Assembly: GCF_025961205.1 (NCBI RefSeq)
Contig: NZ_JAOQNH010000001.1
Coordinates: 1,078,001-1,142,000, forward strand
DNA from: Azospirillum fermentarium
GTDB taxonomy: Bacteria; Pseudomonadota; Alphaproteobacteria; Azospirillales; Azospirillaceae
Direction of reading: 5' to 3'
Length of the DNA stretch: 64,000 bases
The position numbers were made by a program, and so were the translations under genes. The notes beneath the pieces were generated by a model. The model was not told the origin of the DNA. It did not search any database and worked only from the letters and a program-made list of their open reading frames with translations. This document shows positions 51,852 through 61,508 of this stretch, piece after piece (the stretch's first letter is position 1; each line of letters begins with the position of its first letter).

Positions 51852-52454
51852 TTAGCGGAAGCAGCGTTCCACAAGCTGGCGGAACGCCTCGGCCCGGTGG
51901 CTCATGCCGTGCTTGGCCGCCGGCTCCATCTCCGCAAAAGTCTGGGTGTAGCCGTCGGGCACGAACACGGGGTCGTAACCGAACCCCTTCCCGCCCCGCG
52001 GCGGCCACACCAGCGTGCCGGGGCAGCGCCCCTCCACCACCTCCACATGGCCGTCGGGCCAGGCCAGCGCCAGGGCGCAGACGAATTCCGCCGTGCGGTC
52101 CTCCTGCCCGGCCAGCCCGTCCTCCACCTTGCGCATGGCCATGGCGAAGTCCTTTTCCGGTCCGGCCCAGCGGGCGGAATAGATGCCGGGGGCACCGTTC
52201 AGCGCGGTCACCGCCAGCCCGCTGTCGTCGGCCAGCGCCACATGCCCGGCCTGGGCCGCGGCCCTGGCCTTCAAGATCGCGTTGGCGATGAAGGTATCAC
52301 CCGTCTCCTCCGGTTCCGGCAGGCCGAGGGCACCGGCGGAGGTGAAGGTGGCGGCGTACGGCCCCAGCAGGTCGGCGATCTCGCGCACCTTGCCGGCGTT
52401 GTGGCTGGCGATGACCAGCGTGTCGCCGGTGAAGCGGCGGGGGGTGTCGGTCAT
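51852..52454 (-). CDS. rdgB: XTP/dITP pyrophosphatase RdgB
   Basis: House-cleaning nucleotide pyrophosphatase of 200 residues that removes XTP, dITP and [17 protein letters not shown] at the start, [22 protein letters not shown] in the middle, and [12 protein letters not shown] near the end form the active site. Twelve bp downstream of rph, same operon. Confidence 0.95.
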   Translation of the reverse strand: MTDTPRRFTGDTLVIASHNAGKVREIADLLGPYAATFTSAGALGLPEPEETGDTFIANAILKARAAAQAGHVALADDSGLAVTALNGAPGIYSARWAGPEKDFAMAMRKVEDGLAGQEDRTAEFVCALALAWPDGHVEVVEGRCPGTLVWPPRGGKGFGYDPVFVPDGYTQTFAEMEPAAKHGMSHRAEAFRQLVERCFR

Positions 52455-52466
52455 GGGGCGTATCCT

Positions 52467-53183
<717 letters not shown>

Positions 53184-53350
53184 CAGACGGAATCCGGTTT
53201 TTGGGGAAAGGGGAAAATCACGAGCGGCCAAGCTACCCGCTCACCGTGTCCCCGTCCAGTGCGTCACGGGCGCGGGGGGGATGATGTGGGACGGGGCATA
53301 CCGGGCCCGGGAAATCATGTATAGATGGGGGCCTCAGCCGCCGGGGTCTT

Positions 53351-54034
53351 ATGGACAGCTTCGCCTACCGCCTGCAACGCCTGGAAGCCGGGGTCGTCCT
53401 GCTGGACGATGCCGGGCGCATCCGCTCGCTCAACCACACGGCGGAACAGTTGCTGGGCTATTCCGCGCCCAAGCTGGTGGGGCAGGACATCGCCGCCGTC
53501 CATCCCCCGGCCTCGCGGGGGAAGCTGGCGTGGATCCTCCAGGCGGCGCGGGAACAGCAGGGAGCGTCCATGGCCGTGACCCTGCCGGGCCGCGTGCTGC
53601 TGCTGAAGGCCACGGCACTCGCCATGGGGGAGGGGATCTGCCTGACCCTCTATCCGGTCGATGAGGAACCCATCACCGCCGCCACCGCCAGCGCGCCCGC
53701 CCCGCTGCTGAAGCTGCCGGTGTCGCGCGGGGCCGGGGTGGGGCTGCTGCCCCTGGACGAGGTGGTCTACCTGCGCGCCGAGGGCCATTACACCATCGCC
53801 GCCACCAAGGCCGAGGACGGGTTCTGTCCCCTGGCCCTGTCGGAGCTGGAGGAACGGCTGGACCGCGCCAGCTTCCTGCGCGTCCACCGCAGCTACATCG
53901 TCAACCTGCACCACACCAGCGGCGTCCAGCGCGAGGACGGGCGGACCATGCTGGTCACCACCGCCGCCGCCACCCCGCTGGTGCCGGTCAGCCGGTCGCG
54001 GCTGGACACCATCCGCCGCCTGTTCGCGGTGTAG
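53351..54034 (+). CDS. rcoM: RcoM-like PAS-LytTR carbon monoxide sensor/regulator
   Basis: A 227-residue one-component regulator with an N-terminal PAS domain (about 8-100) and a C-terminal LytTR DNA-binding domain (about 122-226, with LRAEGHYTIAATK and FLRVHRSYIVNL). It lines up with RcoM, a haem-PAS CO sensor. H51 in AVHPPASRGKL matches the haem ligand His74 of the Paraburkholderia protein, and M74 in SMAVTLPGRVLL matches the distal Met104. The segment carrying Cys94 there is shorter here and has no Cys. Placed 145 bp before cowN, which RcoM controls in Rhodospirillum rubrum; CO sensing is inferred. Confidence 0.82.
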   Translation: MDSFAYRLQRLEAGVVLLDDAGRIRSLNHTAEQLLGYSAPKLVGQDIAAVHPPASRGKLAWILQAAREQQGASMAVTLPGRVLLLKATALAMGEGICLTLYPVDEEPITAATASAPAPLLKLPVSRGAGVGLLPLDEVVYLRAEGHYTIAATKAEDGFCPLALSELEERLDRASFLRVHRSYIVNLHHTSGVQREDGRTMLVTTAAATPLVPVSRSRLDTIRRLFAV

Positions 54035-54179
54035 ACGGATCGTTTGTCACCGATGCAATTCGTGCGGCGGAAACGCCGTTCATGAAACGGTGGTGCCGTC
54101 CGTTGACCGGCCGTTGCGGCGGCGGTCCGGCTTTCGCGACAAAGGGTTCATTCCCCCGTCACACACGCCGGACGATCCC

Positions 54180-54485
54180 ATGAACGACACCGCCGACACC
54201 GAATCCCCCGACCGCTACGTCAGCTTCCGCGGCATCAACTGCGAGGACAACAGCACCCGCCTGCTGGCCGTCATCATGAAGCACATCGATGACCCGGCCA
54301 AGACCAACCCCTTCTGGGAACGGTTCAAGGAACGCATCGCCAAGGCCGAGGACGTGCACGCCCGCACCGCCGACGGCCTGTGCCTTCTGTGCTCCCATGT
54401 CTATTACATCGAAGAACTGTTCGACGATTACGACGATACCGAAGGTCTGGCGCTGCTGCGCAAGCTGGAAGACGAGTGCTGCTGA
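54180..54485 (+). CDS. cowN: N2-fixation sustaining protein CowN
   Basis: A 101-residue CowN-family protein that lets nitrogenase work in the presence of carbon monoxide. Family pattern: DRYVSFRGINCEDNSTRLL, HIDDPAKTNPFWERF, LCLLCSHVYYIEELFDDYDD, ending in a CC pair. It implies the organism fixes nitrogen, though no nif genes lie in the window. The ATG at 54180 fits the family. Regulation is likely by the adjacent RcoM-like sensor; CCGTTG repeats lie in the gap at 54100 and 54111. Confidence 0.93.
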   Translation: MNDTADTESPDRYVSFRGINCEDNSTRLLAVIMKHIDDPAKTNPFWERFKERIAKAEDVHARTADGLCLLCSHVYYIEELFDDYDDTEGLALLRKLEDECC

Positions 54486-54491
54486 TTCTGC

Positions 54492-54522
54492 GGGTGCCCT
54501 GCCAAGAAACTGCAGGGCACCC
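54492..54522 (+). terminator. Hairpin after cowN
   Basis: GGGTGCCCTGC (54492-54502) and GCAGGGCACCC (54512-54522) form a perfect 11-bp stem with a 9-nt loop; a T-tract is lacking. Confidence 0.6.
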
Positions 54523-54599
54523 CCTAACAAAATGCGTAGGTGATCCCACATAGGCGGGTGAACGCCGTCCCCTTCGATCAACAAGACGACGCAAAGCCC

Positions 54600-55721
54600 A
54601 TGAACGCCCTTCGCCCCTCCCGCCGTTTCCGCACCGTGGCCGCCCTGTCCGCCGCCCTGGTGATCGCACTGTCTGCCGGCCTGGCCGACGCGCGGGCCGG
54701 CAAGACCTCCTCCAGCGGCAGCCGCGGCAGCCGCACCGGCGATACGCCCGCCGCGACATCCACCGCGCCCAACACCGCCCAGCCCATGGAACGCAGCATG
54801 ACGCCGCCGTCCTCGGCGGCGCAGCCGGGCATGAACCAGCCCGGCATGGCCAACGCCGGCATGCAGCGCCCGGCCTCGGGCGGGTTCTTCTCCCGCGGGG
54901 GCTTCATGGGTGCCGTGATGGGCGGCCTGCTGGGTGCGGGCATCGCCGGGCTGCTGTTCGGCGGCGGCTTCTTCAGCGGGCTGGAAGGCTTCGCCGGCAT
55001 TCTGGGCTTCGCGCTGCAGGCGCTGCTGGTGGTGGTTCTGGTCAAGCTGGCGATCAATTTCTTCCGCCGCCGCAGCCAGCAGCAGCAGGGCGGGGCCCAG
55101 CCGGCCTATGCCGGCGGCATGGCTAACAATGCCGGCGGCATGGCCAACAATGCCGGCGGCATGCCCAACACCAACGCCGCTCCCGACACCGCACACAGCC
55201 CGCGTCAGGGTCTGGGCGGTCTGGGTGGCCTTGGCGGTGGCATGGCCGGCGGTCTGGGCGGCCTGATGGGCGGTGCCTCGGCGGCGCCGGCCCAGCGGCG
55301 CACGGCCCATGACGACATCGGCATCGGGCCCGAGGATTACGCCGCCTTCGAACGGCTGCTGATTGCGGTGCAGGACGCCTATTCCCGCGAGGACAATGCC
55401 GCCCTGCGGACCCTGGCGACCCTGGAAATGGCGACCTATTTCGCCGGCGATCTGGCCGCCAACACCGAGCGCGGCGTGGTCAACCGCGTCAGCGACGTCA
55501 AGCTGCTCCAGGGCGATCTGTCCGAAGCCTGGGCCGAAGGCACGGCCGAATACGCCACCGTCGCCCTGCGCTTCTCGTGCATCGACGTCACCGTCGAACG
55601 CGCCGGTGGCCGGGTGGTGGACGGCAATGCCAACCAGCCCACCGAAGCCACCGAACTGTGGACCTTCACCCGTCCGCGCGGCGGTGCGTGGGTGCTGTCG
55701 GCGATCCAGCAGGCGCATTGA
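54600..55721 (+). CDS. Tim44-like domain membrane protein
   Basis: A 373-residue protein. Signal-like helix (residues 13-30), Gly/Ser/Pro-rich region with Met-rich tracts, two adjacent hydrophobic segments (about 100-157, AVMGGLLGAGIAGLLFGG and ALQALLVVVLVKLAINFF), a low-complexity linker with a triple GGMANNA repeat, then a C-terminal Tim44-like domain (DIGIGPEDYAAFERLLIAVQ to the end). Bacterial Tim44-domain proteins are membrane-associated with a poorly known role. Monocistronic. Confidence 0.85.
   Translation: MNALRPSRRFRTVAALSAALVIALSAGLADARAGKTSSSGSRGSRTGDTPAATSTAPNTAQPMERSMTPPSSAAQPGMNQPGMANAGMQRPASGGFFSRGGFMGAVMGGLLGAGIAGLLFGGGFFSGLEGFAGILGFALQALLVVVLVKLAINFFRRRSQQQQGGAQPAYAGGMANNAGGMANNAGGMPNTNAAPDTAHSPRQGLGGLGGLGGGMAGGLGGLMGGASAAPAQRRTAHDDIGIGPEDYAAFERLLIAVQDAYSREDNAALRTLATLEMATYFAGDLAANTERGVVNRVSDVKLLQGDLSEAWAEGTAEYATVALRFSCIDVTVERAGGRVVDGNANQPTEATELWTFTRPRGGAWVLSAIQQAH
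55110..55172. repeat. 21-bp tandem repeat inside the Tim44-domain gene
   Basis: Three in-frame copies beginning GCCGGCGGCATG (55110, 55131, 55152), the third diverged, encode the repeated GGMANNA linker. Confidence 0.85.
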
Positions 55722-55739
55722 TCCAGAAACGGCGGGGCG

Positions 55740-56036
55740 TCAGGCGCGGCCTGGAACCCCGCCGCCGGCCCGTTCGATGGCCACCAGACGGGAGCGGATG
55801 AGACCCATGATGCGGTCCATCCGCTCTTCCGCTTCTGCCGTCCCGATTCCCCGCCGGGTCATCAGCGCCACCGTCACCCCGCGGTAGGCCATCAAGGCCG
55901 AGTCGCGCACATCCGCCGGCATTCCCGACAGATAGACGGCCAGCCGTTCCGCCACCTCCTCCGTCGGCAGGCCGCAGGGGGCGGGGGTGGCGGTGCGCAG
56001 GGTCTGTGCCGAAGGGCGGTCGGTCGTCAGGGGCAC
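55740..56036 (-). CDS. Small hypothetical protein
   Basis: A predicted 98-residue protein. Its conserved-looking part is AERLAVYLSGMPADVRDSAL followed by RRGIGTAEAEERMDRIMGLI, amphipathic helices without a known motif. The GTG at 56036 has GGAG 6 nt upstream and avoids low-complexity sequence translated further 5'. Convergent with the Tim44-domain gene, divergent from the PRPP-synthetase-like gene. I do not recognise it. Confidence 0.5.
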   Translation of the reverse strand: MPLTTDRPSAQTLRTATPAPCGLPTEEVAERLAVYLSGMPADVRDSALMAYRGVTVALMTRRGIGTAEAEERMDRIMGLIRSRLVAIERAGGGVPGRA

Positions 56037-56263
56037 GGGTCGGTCGCTCCGGTTCGATGGGCCTGGGAGTGATATTGGCCTTCGGGGCGCCCGTGTCTCC
56101 TGCCCGTGGGAATCACCGCCGTTCGGCAAGACGCCCCTACCGCCTTCTTGCCATCCTCCCCAACAGGGGCGCCGCCGATGCAGGGTTTGCCAAACCGGGG
56201 CACCACGGGCCACAGTCAGGGGAACGGGGCCACCCCCGGCAGCATCCACAGACAGGTGAACTG

Positions 56264-57160
56264 ATGAGCCGTTACACGGCGGTCTATGGTTTCCCGGAAT
56301 CGGCGGAAGGGGCGGCCCGTCTGGCCGCGGCCCTGGACGTCCCGTGCCACATCGCCGAACTGCACCGCTTTCCCGACGGCGAAAGCCTGGTGCGCCTGCC
56401 CCAGGCGGTGGAGCGGGCGGTGGTGTACCGCTCCCTCGACCGGCCCAACGACAAGCTGGTGGAACTGCTGCTGGCCGCATCCGTGCTGCGGCGCCAGGGC
56501 GCGCAGAGCCTGTGTCTGGTCGCCCCCTACATGGCCTATATGCGCCAGGACGCCATCTTCCGCCCCGGCGAGCCGGTCAGCCAGACCGTTATCGGCGCGC
56601 TGCTGGCCCAGCATTTCGACCGCTTCGTCTGTGTCGAGCCGCACCTTCACCGCACCCACCAGCTTGACGCGGTGTTCCCCGGCCGTCCCGCCACCGCCCT
56701 GTCGGGGGCCGGCGTCATTGCCGCCCATCTGGCCGCGGCGGGCGTGGGGGACGATACCGTCATCGCCGGCCCGGACGAGGAATCCGAACCGCTGGTGCGC
56801 GGCATCGCCGAGCCGCTGGGGCTGCGCTGGGCCGTGGGGCGCAAGGTGCGCCGCGGCGACCGCGACGTGTCGGTGGAACTGCCGCCCGACATTCGGGCCG
56901 CCGGGCTGGCCGGGCGGCGGGTGATGATCGTCGATGACGTCATCAGCTCCGGGGAGACCATTATTTCCTGCGCCGCGGCGGTGCGGGCGGCGGGGGGAAC
57001 CGTGGCGGGGGTCTACGCCGTCCACGCCCTGTTCGGGGATGCGGCCCAGCGGCGCTTCGCCGAAACCGGGGTGCCCGCGGTGGTGTCGGCGGACGGGGTG
57101 CCGCACGCCAGCAACGGCATGGGGCTGGCGGGGGCGATTGCGGGGGTGTTGCACGGCTGA
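56264..57160 (+). CDS. Ribose-phosphate pyrophosphokinase-like protein
   Basis: A 298-residue PRPP synthetase homologue, slightly shorter than housekeeping Prs (about 310-315). PRPP-site motif is VMIVDDVISSGETI; ATP-site regions are RPNDKLVELLLAASVLRRQG and APYMAYMRQDAIFRPGEPVS; DxxHL-like motif is VEPHLHRTHQL. Probably makes PRPP or a related sugar diphosphate; the divergent N-terminus (YTAVYGFPESAEG) suggests a paralogue of the main prs. AGGTGA precedes the ATG. Confidence 0.85.
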   Translation: MSRYTAVYGFPESAEGAARLAAALDVPCHIAELHRFPDGESLVRLPQAVERAVVYRSLDRPNDKLVELLLAASVLRRQGAQSLCLVAPYMAYMRQDAIFRPGEPVSQTVIGALLAQHFDRFVCVEPHLHRTHQLDAVFPGRPATALSGAGVIAAHLAAAGVGDDTVIAGPDEESEPLVRGIAEPLGLRWAVGRKVRRGDRDVSVELPPDIRAAGLAGRRVMIVDDVISSGETIISCAAAVRAAGGTVAGVYAVHALFGDAAQRRFAETGVPAVVSADGVPHASNGMGLAGAIAGVLHG

Positions 57161-57214
57161 ACGGGCCGGCGGCGCTGCTCCCGGCAAGGGCAAGAGCCCC
57201 GTGCATCCCGCCCG

Positions 57215-57829
57215 TCAGGCGCCGCCCGCACCTTCCAGCAGGCGGCGGACGGCCAGGCGGAAAGCATCGCGGGAGGCGATGTCCAACAGGAACATCACCC
57301 GGCCCGAGGCGTCCCCCGCCGCCAGGGCCACGTCGATGCTGACCGTCAGCACCGGATCGTCGGCGTGCCCGATCACCTCTTCCGCCGTGCCGGCGCGGTA
57401 GCCGGGCACGCTGCCCTCCACCTCGCCGGCGATCAGGTTGGAGAAGCTGGCAAGGCAGCCGTTCAGGATGATGTTGCCGATCTCGGTCAGCGCGTCCTGC
57501 TCGTCCGCTCCCGGCGTGGTGGCGTCGCCGGGAATCAGCCGGCGCACCAGGGCCAGCCCCTCCGCCTCGGTGAACAGCAGCATGGCGTCACCGGAGAACG
57601 GGCCGCTGAACCGCTCCTCCACCGCGCACATGCGCCCGGCGGTGCCGGCGGGGATGCCGTGGATGATGTCGGTCCGGCGCTGCACCCGCAGGGACGGCAC
57701 CGCCATCAACACCTCTTCCCCCACCATGCCGCTCAGCGCGGCGGCGGACTCGCCCATCCCGATGTTGAAGAGTTCGGCGATGGCGTCCGCTTCGTCGGCG
57801 TCCAGCTCCAGACCCTGCATGATGCTCAC
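57215..57829 (-). CDS. cheC: CheC-type chemotaxis phosphatase
   Basis: A 204-residue CheC homologue that dephosphorylates a CheY-type protein. It has two copies of the ExxN motif: ELFNIGMGESAAAL (residue about 19) and EIGNIILNGCLASF (about 115), each followed by a Pro about 20 residues on. So both active sites of the pseudo-symmetric fold appear intact. ATG overlaps the stop of the preceding response regulator (ATGA), its probable substrate. Confidence 0.88.
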   Translation of the reverse strand: MSIMQGLELDADEADAIAELFNIGMGESAAALSGMVGEEVLMAVPSLRVQRRTDIIHGIPAGTAGRMCAVEERFSGPFSGDAMLLFTEAEGLALVRRLIPGDATTPGADEQDALTEIGNIILNGCLASFSNLIAGEVEGSVPGYRAGTAEEVIGHADDPVLTVSIDVALAAGDASGRVMFLLDIASRDAFRLAVRRLLEGAGGA

Positions 57830-58191
57830 ACCCCGGAATCGCTGAGAAAACCGCGGATCTTGTCCGTGGTGATCGGCTTGGGCAGGAAGCGGCAGCCCAG
57901 CGCCTCCGCCTTCTTGCGCAGGGCGTCCTGCACATTGGCGGTCAGAATGCCGATGGGCATGCCGGGATAGCGTTCGCGCAGGTGGTTGGCCAGCGTCAGC
58001 CCGTCCATGCCCGGCATGTTGTAATCCACCACCGCGGCGACCGGCGCTTCCGCCGCCGTCCCCAGCTTTGCCAGGGCGTCGTCGCCGCTGACGGCGGTCA
58101 GAATGGTCCAGCCGGGCTGCAACGACGCGATGGCGCTGCTCACCATGTCACGGGCCAGACGGCTATCATCAACGACGAGGATGGTGGTCAT
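57826..58191 (-). CDS. Single-domain response regulator (CheY-like)
   Basis: A 121-residue receiver. ILVVDDSRLARDMV, phosphorylation site D56 (VVDYNMPGMDG), Thr in GILTANVQDAL and Lys in RFLPKPITTDK are all present. Coupled to cheC. No kinase, CheA or receptor is nearby, so input comes from elsewhere in the genome. The ATG at 58191 fits the domain. Confidence 0.9.
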   Translation of the reverse strand: MTTILVVDDSRLARDMVSSAIASLQPGWTILTAVSGDDALAKLGTAAEAPVAAVVDYNMPGMDGLTLANHLRERYPGMPIGILTANVQDALRKKAEALGCRFLPKPITTDKIRGFLSDSGV

Positions 58192-58375
58192 GCCGAAAAA
58201 TCCTGTTTCCAACCGGCAACGGGCGCTTTCTTCTACCCCATAGGGTGTAGGGTCACAAGAATGTTACGATGTTTATATCAAATAATTCGCCGTAATTTTG
58301 TTTCTAAGTTTAATAAAAACACAATTCCGCATAGGGGTATTCCCACCCCATCCTTACAACAGCGCCGGACCGCTT

Positions 58376-58858
58376 ATGGCACGCCCCCGCTATGTCCTTG
58401 ACACCAATGTTCTTATGGCTGCGGCTCTGCCGCCTGTGGCCCGCCCGCACCGGCGTGGCGTGGTGGTGGCCGCGGTGGTGGCGGCAGCCCGTGCCCGCGG
58501 GGTGCTGCTGCTGTCCCCCGAGACCTGGGCCGAGCTGGAAGAGGTGGCGGCCCGCCCGGTGTTCGACCGCTACATCCCGGCCGGCGCCCGCCGCGCCTTC
58601 GTGGCCGCCATCCGGGATGAGGCGCTGATGATCGAGCCGCCGTGCGTGGAACGCCTGTGCCGTGACGCCACCGACGACAAATTCCTGGCCCTGGCGCTGG
58701 CCGGTCAGGCCGACGCCCTGGTCACCCAGGACAAGGCGGTCCTGTCGGTGGAGCGCGTGGGATCCACCCGCATCCTGCATCCCAACCGATTCGCCCTTCA
58801 TCTGGGGCTGGACGGCGCTGACGGGCTTCGCGCACCGATGCTTTCGGAGCGTGCTTGA
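58376..58858 (+). CDS. PIN-domain ribonuclease-like protein
   Basis: A 160-residue PIN-domain protein of the COG1569 type. Acidic residues: D9 in YVLDTNVLMAA, E57/E60 in ETWAELEEV, D100/D101 in RDATDDKFLALAL and D119 in VTQDKAVLS. PIN proteins are usually toxins with an antitoxin gene alongside, but no small partner ORF is visible here. The upstream gap (58192-58375) is AT-rich with a probable promoter. May be an orphan toxin or a housekeeping RNase. Confidence 0.8.
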   Translation: MARPRYVLDTNVLMAAALPPVARPHRRGVVVAAVVAAARARGVLLLSPETWAELEEVAARPVFDRYIPAGARRAFVAAIRDEALMIEPPCVERLCRDATDDKFLALALAGQADALVTQDKAVLSVERVGSTRILHPNRFALHLGLDGADGLRAPMLSERA

Positions 58859-58938
58859 CCCCATCGCACAGGGCGGCGCCGGGGGATTGTGCCGCGGCGG
58901 CCGTGCGCGCCGTTCCCCGTGCCGTGCTCCCAAACGGC

Positions 58939-58977
58939 AAAGGCCCCGCAAGGGGCTGAACGCCTTGCGGGGCCTTT
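58939..58977. terminator. Bidirectional terminator
   Basis: AAAGGCCCCGCAAGG (58939-58953) and CCTTGCGGGGCCTTT (58963-58977) form a perfect 15-bp stem between the PIN gene and the convergent carD. Confidence 0.75.
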
Positions 58978-59002
58978 CCGGCATGCGTGCCCGGCCGGGA
59001 AA

Positions 59003-59503
59003 TCAGGCGGCCTTTTTCAAAACCTGTTCCAGCCGTTCGGTGGCCTTCATCTCGTCGATCTTCTCGACGGCGGCCAGTTCACGGGCCAGACGTTCCAGCG
59101 CCGACTGATAGATCTGGCGTTCGCTGTAGGACTGGTCGGACTGGTCGGTGCCGCGGTACAGGTCGCGCACCACCTCGGCGATGGCGACGGGATCGCCGGA
59201 ATTGATCTTGGCCTCGTATTCCTGCGCCCGGCGGCTCCACATGGTGCGGCGGATGCGCGAACGCCCTTCCAGGGTTTCCAGGGCGGTCTTGATGCGGTCC
59301 TTGCTGGACAGGCGGCGCAGGCCGGCGGTCTTGGCCTTCGCCACCGGCACCTTGAGCGTCATGCGCTCTTTTTCAAAAGTGATCGCGTAAAGCTGGACTT
59401 CCATACCGGCGATGGAATGGGTTTCGATGCCATCAACTCGCCCGACGCCATGCGCCGGATAGACAACGAAGTCGCCTGCTTCGAACTCAAGCTTGTTCGA
59501 CAT
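59003..59503 (-). CDS. carD: CarD-family transcription regulator
   Basis: A 166-residue CarD/CdnL protein that binds RNA polymerase beta and stabilises open complexes. N-terminal RNAP-interaction (Tudor-like) domain: FEAGDFVVYPAHGVGRVDGI; C-terminal helical DNA-contacting domain with RRTMWSRRAQEYEAKINSGD (the conserved Trp). Length normal for alphaproteobacteria. Monocistronic; the 59504-59931 gap contains its promoter region and the fdxA terminator but no gene. Confidence 0.94.
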   Translation of the reverse strand: MSNKLEFEAGDFVVYPAHGVGRVDGIETHSIAGMEVQLYAITFEKERMTLKVPVAKAKTAGLRRLSSKDRIKTALETLEGRSRIRRTMWSRRAQEYEAKINSGDPVAIAEVVRDLYRGTDQSDQSYSERQIYQSALERLARELAAVEKIDEMKATERLEQVLKKAA

Positions 59504-59894
59504 TTTGTGTGGCTCTCACGTCTCGCGATCACGCCATTTTGACCGCCCCGGTGGAACGGGACGAAGACAATTGACAGTAACGGCCCGACCGAAGGGCTGG
59601 AGTCCGCTTCGGCAGGAACCAACAGTCATAAAGGTGTAACACGACGAAGGGGCCGGCAATGGCGCAGAGGCCGTCCCCGCGCTCGCATTATAGCGATGTT
59701 ACGCCCGAGTTACAAATGGAAGGCAGCCGGCGGCGGACAGATTCACGCCCCGGCAGAGGATAGCCGCCCCGCCGGAATCGCATAGCATGGGGCAGCGGTA
59801 TGACCAAGGCGCGTGCCACCGCCCGATCGTGCACCACCGCCCCCGGCACGTCATCAAAAAAGAGGGGCGGGCAAACTGGGTATGCGCCGGACTG

Positions 59895-59923
59895 GGGGTG
59901 CGCCGGATGATCCGGCGCACCCC
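59895..59923 (-). terminator. Terminator-like hairpin after fdxA
   Basis: GGGGTGCGCCGGA and TCCGGCGCACCCC pair perfectly over 13 bp with a TGA loop, 8 bp past the fdxA stop. No T-tract. Confidence 0.6.
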
Positions 59924-59931
59924 GCTTGGCG

Positions 59932-60270
59932 TCACTCGTTGCCGGGACCGGAGGTGGGATCCAGGTCGGCCAGCTTGCCGGGCACGCCCTTGAAGCTGTC
60001 GGCGTCGGGCAGGGCCGGCTTCTTCCGGGTCAGGTTGGCCCACTTGCCCGAGTATTCGCGGTTCAGCTCAAGCCACTGTTCGGCTTCGGGCTGGGTGTCG
60101 GGGATGATCGCCTCGGCGGGGCATTCCGGTTCGCACACACCGCAGTCGATGCATTCGTCGGGGTTGATGACCAGCATGTTGGCGCCCTCGTAGAAGCAAT
60201 CCACGGGGCACACCTCGACGCAATCGGTGTACTTGCACTTGATGCAGCCGTCGGTCACGACGTAAGGCAT
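59932..60270 (-). CDS. fdxA: 7Fe ferredoxin FdxA
   Basis: A 112-residue ferredoxin with a [3Fe-4S] and a [4Fe-4S] cluster: [26 protein letters not shown], then [16 protein letters not shown]. Low-potential electron carrier in the cytoplasm; members support many reductases. GGAGAA lies upstream of the ATG at 60270. Single-gene unit. Confidence 0.95.
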   Translation of the reverse strand: MPYVVTDGCIKCKYTDCVEVCPVDCFYEGANMLVINPDECIDCGVCEPECPAEAIIPDTQPEAEQWLELNREYSGKWANLTRKKPALPDADSFKGVPGKLADLDPTSGPGNE

Positions 60271-60409
60271 CGCTCGTTCTCCGCTGTTCTGGCCGGGGCC
60301 GGTGGGGGGCCGCCGTTCGGGGTGCCGGTCACTGCCGCGCTGGCCGAAGCCTGGACACGATGGGTCCAGGCCCCAGCGGACAGAACCGCGGCAACCGCTC
60401 GGCGCCTGC

Positions 60410-61381
60410 CTAGCATGTTGCCTCCACCGGCTGCAACCCTGCCGGTTTTGTGGGCGCTCTTGCCTCATCATCGGGGGTGCGCTTGCCTCGCATGAGCGCC
60501 AGAAACGCGCTCAGCGCCCCTGTCGCCGGCACGTCCGCCCGCCGCACGAACAAGGTGGGCATGGCCGCCAGATCGGCGGGCAGGGGCCGCACCGACAGCA
60601 ACCCGCGCCACGGCTGCCGTTCCAGCACCGCCCGCGGCATCACCGTCACCCCCATGCCGGCGGCGGTGCAGCCGAGAATGGCGTCCAGCGTGCCGAACTC
60701 CATCACCCGGAACGGCACCATGCCGGCGCGGCGCAGCGCCGCCTCGGCCCGCGCCCGGTAGAAGCAGCCGCGCCCGAACGCCAGAAGCACCCGCGGCGAC
60801 TCGGGCGTGTCCGTGCCGCCGGGCCACCCGTCCCCGTCGCCCCAGCTCGCCGGCCCGGCCAGGACCATTTCCTCCTCGAAGATCGGTTCGGCGATCAGGT
60901 CGGGATGCACCACCGGGCTGCCGACGAACGCCCCGTCCAGGCGATAGGACAGCACGTCGGACAGCAGGTTTTCCGAATGGCCGGGCACGATGGTCAGCTC
61001 CACCAGCGGGTGGGCCCGGTGGAACCGCGCCAGCAGCGGCGGCAGCCGCACCGCCGCGGTGGATTCCATCGACCCCACCGCCAGCCGCCCGCCGCGGCCC
61101 GCCGCCTCGTCCACCGCGTGGCGGGCCTGCTCGACCATGCGCAGGATGCGGTCGGCGTAATCGGCCAGAACCCGCCCGGCGGCGGTGGGAACCATCCCCC
61201 GCGCGCCTCCGCGGCCCGCCCCCTGGTTGGGGCGGTGGAACAGCGCGGTCCCCAGATCCTCCTCCAGCTTCTTCAGCCGGGCGGTGACGTTGGACTGCAC
61301 GCAGTTCAGCGTGCCCGCCGCCCGGCTGACGCTGCCCGTGTCCGCCACCGCCCGCACCACCCGCAGCCCCGCCAGATCCAT
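60410..61381 (-). CDS. LysR-family regulator
   Basis: A 323-residue regulator. Helix-turn-helix [20 protein letters not shown] and [19 protein letters not shown]; effector domain from about residue 95. GGAGG just before the ATG at 61381 fixes the start. Divergent from a YbfB-type MFS transporter, whose expression it likely controls. Effector unknown. Confidence 0.88.
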   Translation of the reverse strand: MDLAGLRVVRAVADTGSVSRAAGTLNCVQSNVTARLKKLEEDLGTALFHRPNQGAGRGGARGMVPTAAGRVLADYADRILRMVEQARHAVDEAAGRGGRLAVGSMESTAAVRLPPLLARFHRAHPLVELTIVPGHSENLLSDVLSYRLDGAFVGSPVVHPDLIAEPIFEEEMVLAGPASWGDGDGWPGGTDTPESPRVLLAFGRGCFYRARAEAALRRAGMVPFRVMEFGTLDAILGCTAAGMGVTVMPRAVLERQPWRGLLSVRPLPADLAAMPTLFVRRADVPATGALSAFLALMRGKRTPDDEARAPTKPAGLQPVEATC

Positions 61382-61508
61382 GATCTTCCCTCCGCCATCA
61401 CTTTGAGTGAAGGATATCATCGAAACAATTCATTGGAAATGGCGGCAGGGCCGCGCCATCCTCTGGCTGCCGAAGGGTCGTGTGATGCAGAAAGAAAAGG
61501 AGCGGGCG

